Shown here one piece after another: positions 1 to 11,629 of a DNA stretch of 64,000 nt (position 1 is the stretch's first letter; each line of letters opens with the position of its first letter). The translations under genes were made by a program, and so were the position numbers. The DNA is from Leucosporidium creatinivorum (taxonomy: Eukaryota > Basidiomycota > Microbotryomycetes > Leucosporidiales > Leucosporidiaceae), in the NCBI GenBank assembly GCA_001600635.1, contig BCKL01000018.1, positions 117,974-181,973 of the forward strand. Reading direction: 5' to 3'. The notes beneath the pieces were generated by a model. The model saw only the letters and a program-made list of their open reading frames with translations, did not search any database and was not told the DNA's origin.

Positions 1-60
1 TCGTTCTGCCGGCGAAGGGAGCGAGGTGCTGATTCTGATTGTACTCTGATAGCTCTGCAG

Positions 61-866
61 GACTGCTCGGATCTCGTTCTATGGTGGTGAGTACTGCTGT
101 GCTGCTCGGAGGCGTCCTCGCTGACCTCTTGCCCGGCTCGGTCCCAGGCGTTATCTTCTCGCCCATTATCACGCGGTGGTGGGTGGCTACAGGCTTCGGT
201 CGAAGTTCTTTGTGGGCTGAGTCGAACGCTGATTTGATCCCGACACAGGTATGTGATGCTCGAGGGCATCAGGATCAAGTCCAAGCCCGCTCGTGAGTCG
301 GCCATTGCTCGGCGGAGGGTCGAAGGAGCTGCGGAGGCCTCACAGACGACTCTGGTGGCCTCAAAGCAACTCGATATGATGTTTCAAGCTTTTACTGACC
401 CTCTCACTCACATAGTACTCCTCACTCGAGTCAGCCTGGATCAGTTCGTCCTCACGCCGGCGATGATCACTCTGTTCTTCACCTCGCTCTCGCTGATGGA
501 GGGCAAGGGGCTCGAAGGTGCTCGGGACAGGGTCACATCATCATGGTGGTCAACACTGAAGATGAACTGGGGTGTATTCAGTACGTGACGCTTCGTCTCA
601 GCTGACGTGCTGCTCGGCGCCGAGCCCTTCGCTAACTTGTCTTTCTATACAGTTCCAGTTCAGCTGGTCAATTTCGCGTTGGTGCCACCGCATCTCCGCA
701 TCTTGCTGGTAAACTCAGTCGCGCTTTTTTGGAAGTCAGTCGACGCTCTGTTCGTTTTTTTTTTCGGCGCTGACGCTCTCTCGCTTCTTCGCACAGTACC
801 TACCTGTCCTCAGTCAACGCCAAGGCCGCGCCAGTCGAAGACAAGGTCAAGGAGCTCATCGAGTAG
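61..866 (+). CDS. Mpv17/PMP22 family membrane protein (Sym1-like), 5' partial
   Basis: C-terminal part of an Mpv17/PMP22 family protein, small four-helix membrane proteins of the mitochondrial inner membrane or peroxisome. Visible exons read GVIFSPIITRWYVMLEGI, then VSLDQFVLTPAMITLFF, then a W-x-L-KMNW segment, and finally VQLVNFALVPPHLRILLVN and WNTYLSSVN. These match the family pattern of a DQ..xxP helix followed by W..N..NF..VP..R. Introns are short, with CTGAC or CTAAC branch sites (for example the intron starting near 591 and the one ending near 797). The TAG stop is at 864-866. The N-terminal exons lie before base 1, so the start is not visible. Family assignment is firm; mitochondrial or peroxisomal location cannot be read from this fragment. 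The gene converges on the MAP kinase gene. Confidence 0.85.
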
Positions 867-1425
867 ACATAGACATCGCTATAGAGTGCAGCAGGCTGCA
901 AAAGACGGGTTCGCCGAGCAGCGCCGAGCAGCGATCGTGGTCTGCTAAGGGGCGCCTGGCGAAGCTGAGCGGCCAGATCGGACGATCGACAACCCTGCAT
1001 CTCATCTGCTCTCAGCGACTCCGCTGCTCTCGTACATGCCCCTGCTGCTCGCAACTCGCGTTCCTCTCGGCCGAGCTTACTCGCTCTCTTGCTCTCGCTC
1101 CCTCTCGAGGTGTTGCTGATAACCCTTTGGCTTGATTTTGCAGCAATATCCCTGAGTCCCAAGAAGCTAGGAGAGAGGTCTATCTACACGATCCGAGAGG
1201 CAGGCGAGGAAAGGCAGGGGCGGGGGGAAAGAACGATGCGCTATGAAAACCAAGACGAGTCGTAAAATGAGAAGGAGAGTAGAAGAAAAAGAACGATGTG
1301 CAGATGGATAGGATCGAGCGGAGGGGGTATAAGAGCGAAGGGGTGGGCGTTAGATCGGTGGTGAGGGTGTGGGTGATGGTGTCCGTGTCGAGTGTCTGTT
1401 GCGAGGGTGTGTAGCTCTAGATCTT
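867..1425. other. intergenic, between two convergent genes
   Basis: Holds the 3' flanks of the Mpv17-like gene and of the MAP kinase. A short GCCGAGCAGC direct repeat lies near 912-932, and there is a purine-rich stretch from about 1190 to 1400. No coding signal with conserved content was recognised on either strand. Confidence 0.5.
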
Positions 1426-3552
<2,127 letters not shown>

Positions 3553-3883
3553 CTTGTGAGTGTGTAGCTGAACCGAGCGAGGCGAGACTGGCGAGAAGAG
3601 AGAGCGAGTTCGAGGGCGTTGCTGCGCCTGCGAGGAGACGAGGCGGGGAGAGGGAGGTCCTGTAGGGCTGTAGAGCGCTGGGCTGAGCCTTGAAGCGAGT
3701 TGTAGCTGAACGAGAAACGGACGAAGAAAGACGAAGGAGAGCAAGAGACCGGACAGAGGCTCGGCGCCTTCAACGTCGCGCCTCTGCCCCTTGAGCTTGC
3801 GCTTCGACCGCTTCCTTCGCTCGCTGCTTCGTCTCGCTCGGTGTGAAAAGGGCGTCTGCTTGATTGAATCTACTACAGCTGAA

Positions 3884-4821
3884 ATGGCAGCTATGTACGT
3901 CTCCCCTCTACTCTCTCACAGCTCCAGCTCACCCCGCTTTCGAATCCTCAGCAAGGACGCGTTCACCATCGGCTCAAAATGCACCATAGTTCACGATGCC
4001 GACCTCCGTGGGAATATTATCATCGGCTCAGGTATGCTCTCTTTACTGTAGCCCTTCAGCTCGCTCGCTCGCTGATCTTTACGCGCTCGCAGGCTCCGTG
4101 CTGCACCCTCGGTGCTCCATCATCGCCTACAGCGGTCCCATCGTCATCGGGAGCAACTGTATCATCGAGGAGACTGCTATCATTGTCAACAGGACTAAAG
4201 GAGTGATGCGCATTGGCGACGACAACCATTTCCAAGTCGGCTGCCGTAAGTTGCTTGCTCCTCTGTTGCTGTCAGGTCCGTTCTTCGGCTCGTATGGACT
4301 ACACTAATATCCTATAGCGCACAGGCATCGAATCCCCCTCCGTAGGGCACAGCAACATCTTCAACCCACGCTGTCGGACCTCCCCTCTCGTCACGATCGG
4401 CGACCACTGCAGTATAGGAGCAGGGTGTATCGTTCTGCCGAGTCCTTTCCCATCGCCGCTTTCCGCTTCTCCGCCACCACCACCAGCGACCGAGGAGAAG
4501 GAGCCTACGCCCTTGCCGACCGAGGAAGCAGAAAGCGCCGAGCCCTCATCACCTCGCCATCCTTCCCCACCTCCAAAGGACGGCGCTCCCTCTTCTCTCC
4601 CCACATCAACACCAGCAGCACCTCCCACATCACCAGCAGCAACGCACATCCCCTCCCACACGACCCTCTTCCTCTCCTCCCTCTCCTCCTCTCCTTCGGA
4701 CATTCGCTCCCGCATCTGGTCGGGCGAAGGCAGTGGACAGGGAGCCGCGTTTCATACGAAGCATTTGGAGTATTTGAGGGAGATGATCCCTAGGGGGAAT
4801 AAGTTGAGGATGTTTGTTTGA
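3884..4821 (+). CDS. Dynactin subunit 6 (p27) homologue
   Basis: Left-handed beta-helix protein of the dynactin pointed-end complex, which links dynein to cargo. Hexapeptide-type repeats are visible: FTIGSKCTIVHDADLRGNII, SVLHPRCSIIAYSGPIVIGS, NCIIEETAIIVN, MRIGDDNHFQVGC and SVGHSNIFNPRC, then VTIGDHCSIGAGCIVLP. A long Ser/Pro/Glu-rich insertion (about 4437-4660) follows the helix before a C-terminal EYLREMIPRGNKLRMFV tail, making the protein longer than animal p27. Introns lie at about 3894-3951, 4034-4091 and 4246-4318. The first intron could be read through as coding (YVSPLLSHSSS), so the first junction is uncertain. The gene is head-to-head with the MAP kinase, with starts about 330 bp apart. 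Confidence 0.85.
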
Positions 4822-4940
4822 TTGGAGGGTGGAGGGGAGGGGAACGGAGGGAGAGGGAGAGGGAGGGGAAGGGAGCTTGACGGAGAGATGGAGCAGTAGA
4901 TACCACGAGTGCGCTACGATACCTTGCAGTTGAGATTTTG

Positions 4941-5012
4941 TTTCATACGCCATCACCTCTGAGCGGCAAGTCGAGATTTCATACGCCATCACCTCTGAGC
5001 GGCAAGTCGAGA
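4941..5012. repeat. 36-bp perfect tandem duplication
   Basis: Two adjacent copies of a 36-bp unit starting TTTCATACGCCATCACC, at 4941-4976 and 4977-5012. It lies in the 3' intergenic space between the dynactin p27 gene and the Dpb4-like gene (4822-5132). Nothing else was recognised in that space. Confidence 0.95.
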
Positions 5013-5132
5013 GCAGCACAGCCATTCAGTCGCCTCTCTCGGCTCTCGTCTCCCAACCCTCAACTGCCGCCCGCTTGATGTGAAAATGAGATAAAGCCCA
5101 ACGTCATCATTCACCACCCACCCTACTGCCTC

Positions 5133-6285
5133 CTAATCATCCCCCTCCCCCTGCGCCAGCTGATCCTCCTCAAGCCCATCGCCGACCCTATCCTCCCTCT
5201 CCTCCTCCTCCTCGTCCACCATCTCCTCCTCGTCCACCATCTCCTCCTCCTCCTCCTCCTCCGCCTCGTCCTCTTCATTAGTCCCATACGCCTCCTCATC
5301 GTCCTCCACTTCTTCCTCCTCGCCTCCGAGACTGTCGTCGCCATCATCCTCTCGTGCGCCGAGCGTGTCGTCCCGGAGGAGGGTCATTGGTGAACCCTCT
5401 TCATCTTGCGCGGGCTGGGGCTTTTCGGCGGATACGTCGGCGTGGGTATCTTTGTCGGTGGGAGCATCGGCGTCGGCGGAGGTTGAAGTAGAAGGAGCAG
5501 CAGCAGGGGCAGCCGAAGTCGTCGCCTTCGGCGGCCTCCCAAACGGCCTTGCCCCCGGCGCCCTCGGCTTCGGTGGCGGTCCATTCCCATTCTTCTTATC
5601 TTCGGTGATCTTGCGGTACGCTGTCACCGCATCCCACTCATCAGCAAACCCTCCCCGCGACCGGAGAGCAGGGCGAGCAAGACGAACCTTTCAACTCCCC
5701 CTTCAGCGCCTTGACCACCTCCTTCTCGTCCTCCCATCCCAGCTGCTTGATCGCCTCCAATACGTGCGTAGCAGTGATGGTCTTCTGTCCCTTCTCTTGC
5801 GCAATGTCGTGTGCTCTGCTCGGCGGTCGACCCCGGCCCTCGGGTCAGCTTGCAACGCACGCCGAGAGTAAAGAGAGCGAGAAGGAAGCGTACACTGAAG
5901 TCAGGTAGTTGATAAACACGGTGGAGCCGCCGACGAGGCCGAGGGAGACGGCCTTCTCGAACATGGTGGATTGGGGCACCTGGGAGGGAGCGCGTCCAGC
6001 GGAGGGTCAGCTCCAAGTGCCAAAGCCCAGGGAGAGCACAGAGGGACCTACAGCAGACTTGGCTATCCTCGTCACTGCACGCCAACGCAATCATCATTCA
6101 AGTACAGCGAGGTCAGCTCAACTCGACGCGTCTCCCAGCTCATCACTGTGAGCGCTGCAGAGACTCAGAGGCAGGGGCTCACCAGTACTCTTGGGCAGCG
6201 CAAAATGATCCTGCCCTTGTCCCTCTGTATCGACATGATCTGCTGCGTTGAAAGCGGCAGCGGGTTTCGACTTCTTGGGCGCCAT
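5133..6285 (-). CDS. DNA polymerase epsilon subunit D / Dpb4-like histone-fold protein
   Basis: Histone-fold protein of the CBF/NF-Y type, homologous to Dpb4/POLE3. It pairs with a Dpb3-type partner in DNA polymerase epsilon and in CHRAC/ISW2-type chromatin remodellers. The start reads MAPKKSKPAAAFNAAD. The histone fold follows in pieces: HFALPKS, VTRIAKSA, VPQSTMFEKAVSLGLVGGST, VFINYLTSAHDIAQEKGQKT and ITATHVLEAIKQLGWE. This is the usual L-P-K-S/T-x-V-x-R-I-x-K start and the T-x-x-HVLEAI end. After about residue 115 comes a disordered Ala/Pro/Ser stretch and a strongly acidic Glu/Asp tail (5133-5350), as in many fungal Dpb4 proteins. About four short introns. The Dpb4 function (replication, silencing) follows from the family. 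Confidence 0.85.
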
Positions 6286-6790
6286 TTCGCAGTGGGCGCG
6301 GTCGCTGATGAGTGTGGGAAGAGAGGTGGACGAGGTGTGGGCCTGCGGAGTCGGTTTAGGTGTGTAGTTGTAGGGGATGAGAGTCGGGACGAGACGAGCG
6401 AGATGAGCGGAGGAGAAAGAGCAGTGTGAGCGAGGCGAGACGGAGGGGAAAGGCATGTAGTCAGGTCAGATCGCATCACAGAATAGAGAGTTTGTGGTGA
6501 GCGGCCTGATAGATAGGTCGGGCCTTCGCAGGACAGCACTCTTGGCCCCTCGGCTGCAGAACAGCTTCGGCGCTCTCCCTTCCGCCGAGGCTGTGTCGTC
6601 GCTGATCTTGCCGGGCAGCAGCGAGGCTCAGAGTTACTGGAGCGCATCCTGGAGCGTTGTCAAGTAGCTCTGTCGGCCTTAGGGTCTCCAGACCACAATC
6701 TCGGCGCTTCAGCTCCAGTTCGGCGCTCTTCGCCTCGGCCCTCACAGCATCGTATCACAAGGGTATTACAAGCGTCTCTCCCTCGCATCA
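6286..6790. other. intergenic, upstream of Dpb4-like and downstream of AC19
   Basis: Both flanking genes are on the minus strand. This stretch should hold the Dpb4 promoter and 5' leader plus the AC19 3' end. Minus-strand open frames exist here, but none has recognisable content. Confidence 0.4.
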
Positions 6791-7602
6791 TTACCTCCCA
6801 CTTTTCCCCTTCTTCCCACCCACCTTCTTCTTCTCCTCCTCTTCCTTGATTACCCTCTCCTTCTCGGCCTTCTCGGCCTCCCACTCCTCCCTCGTCCCCC
6901 TGCCCATCGCCTCCTTCTCCTCCCACAGCCTCTGGTTGACAGACTCGAAATCGTACTCCAAATCTGTTGGTCGGTCGTAGTCGCCTGCTGCGAGGGACGC
7001 TTGGTAGGAAGAGAGGATGGATTCGGTCATAGACTCGAGTTGGTCCAGCGCGGCGTGGAGGGCCGTGAGGGAGGATTTCTCGTCTGTTGCGTGTGATGAG
7101 TTGAGCTGATGTAGTAGATCAGAGTTTGAGTGAGAGGTGGCGCACCGTACATCTGTATCCGGATGTGAATCTTTGACTCCGAAGGATGGGGTGCGCTGGG
7201 AGGGAGCGAGGAGGCATCAGCTACAGCTACAGCACCACAGGAGCGTCACGAATACTCACCTGTATCCACAAAACTCGACGTCGGGGCTGTAGGTGATCAA
7301 ACATACCCGAGAAGCGAGGGGACAAAGTCAACACTCGCTGCTTGGAAGCTGTAAAGCAGCAAAGATGCCGAGCTCACTTCTTCATGATCATCCACCTGAG
7401 CAAGTTGCCCAAGGTGTGATCCTCATCCTGAATGCAATAAGTAGCAGCGGTGTAGCCCTCGGTGTAGCCTGGCAGCTAAAAAGTGCGTCCCGCGAGCGGT
7501 CAGTTCGGAAGCAGACGGTGAGAAGAAGTGAAGACCTACAGCGATGATCTTGTCAGCGCGAGGGACGTCCTCGGATAGTGCTGGAGTAGCTTCGTGTGAC
7601 AT
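6791..7602 (-). CDS. RPC19: RNA polymerase I and III subunit AC19 (Rpc19)
   Basis: Small alpha-like subunit shared by RNA polymerases I and III, partner of AC40. Exons give MSHEATPALSEDVPRADKII, then TAATYCIQDEDHTLGNLLRWMIM, then PDVEFCGY, HPSESKIHIRIQMY and EKSSLTALHAALDQLESM. The EDHTLGN motif and the VEFCGY...HPSESKI block are diagnostic of the Rpb11/AC19 fold. The C-terminus is extended compared with yeast AC19 by a Glu/Lys-rich helix (REEWEAEKAEKERVIKEEEE) ending in KKVGGKKGKSGR. Four introns. The short first exon ends just after the DKIIA codons. It shares a 230-bp divergent upstream region with the membrane-protein gene at 7835. Confidence 0.9.
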
Positions 7603-7834
7603 GGTACAGAGTTGGGAGTAGACGAGCGAGATGAGAGCGGAGGCAGAGGAGCGAGTTGGGCCAGTTCAAGGTTGTCCTTCGACTACAACTTGCTCGTTTC
7701 ACCTTCGACTCGGTCGGCACCTGCTCTATCGACCTACAGCCCACCAACTGCTGCTCTATAGCCCTACAGTCCAGCTCACTCGCTGAGCTCAGCCGGAGCA
7801 CCGCCGCCCGCTTCTCGAGCAGCTGCAAGCTGCC
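7603..7834. promoter_or_regulatory. divergent promoter region with repeated CGACCTACAG boxes
   Basis: Lies between the AC19 start (minus) and the membrane-protein start (plus). It contains TATCGACCTACAG at 7727-7739 and a close variant, TATAGCCCTACAG, at 7757-7769. The same 13-mer is found near other starts in the window (28180 and 45041). Regulatory function is inferred only from this recurrence. Confidence 0.4.
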
Positions 7835-9267
7835 ATGTCGCTCCTTCGACTACAAAGCTACATGCGCCGTCTCGGTAACTCTACGGAGAATGCTCGCGAC
7901 ACCTTCTTAAGAGTCTTGACGACGAGTAAGGGCCAGCGCTCGGATCGCAGGCAGGCAACTTGTTCGCTGACGGCTTCTACCCACAGGCAACTACCTCCTC
8001 CTCGCTGCTTTGAGTATCGGGCAATTCACTACATTCCTACTGCTCTCGCTGCTAGTGATCTGGACGAACGACCGCTATGGGTGAGCTCCCCGCCGAGGTT
8101 TCAGCTGCTCGGCGCTCACCTCTCTCTCTCTCAAAGGCTCGCCATCCCAGGCCTTCGAGAGCTCTTTCTCATCTCCCTCTATCCCACCTTCTGGAGCCTG
8201 ACCTCTTGCACGAGCCGTTCATTCGCCAAGAACACGCTTCTCTTCTCGGCCGCGACGGGCAATTCACCTCTGGGGGCGATTTCCGAACTCGCCTTCCTCC
8301 CTCTCATCGCTATTCTCATCAGCTCGATCACTCGAGCCAGGGCGCGCTGGCCATTCAACAGGGCGCTGACGAGGGCTGGGTGAGCAAGCTGCTCCGCTCG
8401 GGCTGCTCGGCGTTCGGTCGCAGAGGCGCTGACCTTTGTTCTCCTTGCAGATGCACCAAGCAACGACGACGCGAGCTGCGCCAGTTTCTACGCATCGTCG
8501 TCTCTTTATCGTCGCTATTGTCCGCTATCGAGGAACGAGTACAGCGTCGACCAGCTTACGAGCTCGAGCGAGACCAATTCTATGGCCGCCTCGCTCTCAC
8601 GTCGCAAGGCATCGAAGAAGCCGGGGCTTATGCGCGCTATACGAACGACCTCCGCTCTCTCCACCTTGATCACCTTCGCCCGCTCATCCACCTTCTAACC
8701 TACCTCGCTCACCTCGACTCCCGACCCAGCTTTCTCGCTCGCTTCGACTCGATCAGCCAGCTCCCTGCTATCCAAGAGCTGCAAGCTATACCCGCTATCA
8801 TACGGGAAGACCTCCTCTCCATCCTATCAGACGAGGAGTTCTCCCTCTCCTTCAACAGCGCAACCTCCCTCTCCGGCACCCTCTCGACCCTCTCTCACCG
8901 CTACACCGCCCACCTACTCTCCCTCCTCGGCATCCTCCTCCAGCCCTCCCTTCTCTCCTCCCACTCCCTCCTTCTCCTTCAACCCGTCATCTCCCTCGCT
9001 CCTCCCATAGCTCTGCACATCGCCGAAGCCTCCGTTGGGCGAAGGAATCGACCTCGTCATGGGGCGGTAAGATTGAGTAGGAGTGGGAATCCCTTTTACT
9101 GGGCGTTGCAGAGGGCTAGGATGGTGGATTGGGAGGGGAGGGCGGTAGAGAGGATGGAGAATGCGGTGGTGGAGGGGTGCGTTGAGTTGGCGTTTTTGAG
9201 GAGGGAGGAGAGAGAGAGGATGAGGGCGCAGGTGATGCAAGGAGGGGAGCGGCTGGAGATGCTGTAG
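7835..9267 (+). CDS. Unrecognised multi-TM protein, paralogous family 1, intact member
   Basis: Not recognised as a known family. Exon 1 gives MSLLRLQSYMRRLGNSTENA. Exon 2 adds a strong membrane segment (NYLLLAALSIGQFTTFLLLS, then LLVIWTNDRYG). Exon 3 gives LAIPGLRELFLISLYPTFWS and a further hydrophobic segment (ISELAFLPLIAILISSI). Exon 4 is a long helical domain of about 270 residues. It includes RPSFLARFDSISQ and ends with a conserved helix reading VVEGCVELAFLRREERERMR. Introns begin near 7926, 8090 and 8379; all joins keep frame. Related copies lie at 9436-11000 (minus), 11630-13152 (plus) and 57052-58461 (plus). Shared features are the DRY-[GS]-LAxPG segment, RP-x-FL-x-RFDS and a C-terminal charged helix. 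This copy is the only one with no lesion I can see. Inferred role: integral membrane protein with a cytosolic domain; function unknown. Confidence 0.7.
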
Positions 9268-9435
9268 TGAGGTAAAACCTGTAGATACTGTAAGAAGGTC
9301 CATCGGTTCGCACGGGATGTCGAAGCGGTCGAGAGCTTCTTCGCGAGAGCACCTCGACTCGGCGCCGAGGAATGAGGTCGCGCTCGAGTAGCGTACAGTA
9401 CAGGCATCTCCTCCCTCCTACCTCCTACAGCGCAG

Positions 9436-11000
9436 CTATCTCCTCAACCTCCCCATCTTCTCCTCCTTCCACAACAGCACCAAATCCAAGATCGCCTCGT
9501 GCAGCCTCCCCTCCCAAAGCTCGACCTGCCGCTCCCTCACGGCGACCTCATACTCCCAGAGCAGGTTGGCGAGGAGGCTCAACGACAGATCCTTATCCAG
9601 CTCCTCATGATCGTGAGCTACGAGCTCCAGCATCGCCGTTTTCCAGGGTTGAAGAGCTTGCTCGGCGAAGGGAGGGAGAGAGGAGGGCTCGTCGGCGGTG
9701 CGGTGCAGGCGGATGGCTTCGAGTTTGAGGAGGTGTATCCAGGAGCTGCAGTAATGCTTGATCCAGGCTAGGAGAAGAGGAGGAGTGGCGATGATACTCG
9801 TGGACGAGACCTCGTCGAGGTCGTGCTCCTCGGCGATCATGAGCGCGTGGTGGAGGAAGTAGTATTGACGGCGGAGCTTCCACTGCCAGCTCGGGACGTG
9901 CTGTACCTGGTCAAGTTCGTCTTGAGAGAGCTCATCGCCGCTTCCATCAGCGAGCAAGCGGTCGATTCGGCCGAGTGCGAAGACGACAGCTCGGGGCTAC
10001 GATTCGTCGGCGCTCAGTTGGCAGACGGTGGAGGAGAGCGAGTTCTCGTGCCACCGCGTCAATCGAGGCCAACTGCTGCTGATTCAACACGATTTTTGGT
10101 GCAGGCCAGACGCTGTCGGGAAGAGAGTAGCCTGGAGATCCTCGATTCGGGTTCGGCGCAGGAGGGGCGTGCGGTACCGACATCGAGGCGAGGCCGGAGG
10201 CGAGCTGCTCGAGTTAAGTGAAGCTGTCGATCAAATATCTTTTCCTCGACGAGCGAAAGGGGCTTGAGCAGAGAGATCTGCTCCGCTGGAGGAGGTCAGC
10301 ATCGCCGAGCTGCGAGACGGCGCCGAAAGCTTACCTCAGAAAGCGACCCGTGTTGACGGGGTAGATCCAAGGCTTCTGAGCATGCGCCATCCAAGCTTTG
10401 CGAGCTTCCGCCGTCTCCATGCACGAAGAGAGGACGGTCACGACCGTGAAGACGCCGAGCCTTTTAAGCTTTGCGAAGCGGAAGAAGGGCCGAGCGAAGG
10501 CATACACGATGATGGCGAAGGCGGTGAGGTCTCCTGGGAAATCGATCTTCCTGTATCAAGTGGGGAGATGGTCAGCTTAAACTTGCTGGGCTACAAAGGG
10601 CTGCTTACCGGTCGCACAGCTCGTTGAAGAGGATCCTTCCGAGCGCCAACGTAATCAACGGGCGCCAGGCTACCCATAGACACGCTGCGAAGCTGACTAT
10701 GGGGGGTCTGTGTTAGCGACCAGCGAGCTTACGGCCGCTGCACGACGTACGGAACCAGATGAGCCGACAGGTGTCTTGGAGGCGCCTCCCGTTCGGCCAA
10801 CTGGCGTAGTAGATCCCGGAAGAACTGACTGCTCGGAGCCAAGTGTATCCCTTTAACAGCATCAGAGCTTGATTGACCATCTCGACGAGGGCGTAGGCGA
10901 GAGCGACGAAAGAGCAAGAGCGAGCCAGGATGAGAAAGGAGGGCAAGAGAGGGTCGAGCGGTTGGAGGGCGAGGTGGAGCTGTGAAGAGGGGTCAAGGGT
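9436..11000 (-). pseudogene. Family 1 paralogue, probably degenerate
   Basis: Reading from about 11000 downwards, a membrane part is clear: LLPSFLILARSCSFVALAYA, then MLLKGYTWLRAVSSSGIYYA, AACLWVAWRPLITLALG and FPGDLTAFAIIVYAFARP. These are joined by introns with normal splice sites near 10734-10681 and 10610-10551. The C-terminal half (9436-9957) reads as a helical domain. It ends in LHEAILDLVLLWKEEKMGRL, matching the C-terminal helix of the intact copy at 7835. Between 9950 and 10330 I could not join the pieces in one frame. Segments in three frames each match part of the family (LNQQQLASIDAVARELALLH; VVFALGRIDRLLADGSG), but stops intervene. No convincing start codon is visible. Most likely a decayed copy; a mis-assigned intron is the alternative. 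Confidence 0.5.
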
Positions 11001-11629
11001 GTTGTAGAGCAGTGGGGATTTTTTGAGAGCTATTAGTGAGCTGTGTCCAGCTCTGTAACTTTGTATCCGTCGCTCAAAGCTGCTGCTCCCGCTTCTCGGC
11101 TTTCGCAGGCGGAGCTCGTCTTTCGCCTCGCTTGCTCGACTGAGAGGCTACATCGGGCTCTTGGGGGGCCAGCTGCTAGGTTTGAGCCTTTTTTGGACTT
11201 CAGCTCTGCTCAGAGCTACGCTCGTAGAGCCTGCAGAGCAACAGAGAGCGAGCGCCGAGAGAGCCAAAGGACGGGGGTTCGTGCACCGAGCGGGGGAGGT
11301 ATGCAAGGGGAGGCGAGGGGCTGCAGGGTAGTAGAAAGTGTCAATGAGCACGTCAGCCACCGAAGGAAGCTCAACAGCACTTGAACTCGACGACGAGACG
11401 GGGGATTTGAGCCGAGCCGAGTTGCAAAATCGCCTCTTGCTCTTCGACCTCATCTTGCGCGTTTTGCTTCGCCTCGTTTCCTCACCGCTGGTTGGCCGCA
11501 TCAAGCTCAGGGGAGAGTTCATCCACCAGAACCCGTCGAACAGCTACACTCCAGCACCTTTCTGCCTCAAATCGAGCCACCGTCTTCAGTTCCTTCGCCT
11601 CAAAGGCTTCGCGCCGGAGCTCTTCGGGA
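11001..11629. other. intergenic, between two divergent family 1 copies
   Basis: Contains open frames on both strands. The plus-strand frame at 11341-11560, reading MSTSATEGSSTALELDDETG, could be an upstream exon of the 11630 gene, but I found no supporting splice pair or homology. Otherwise nothing is recognised. Confidence 0.3.
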
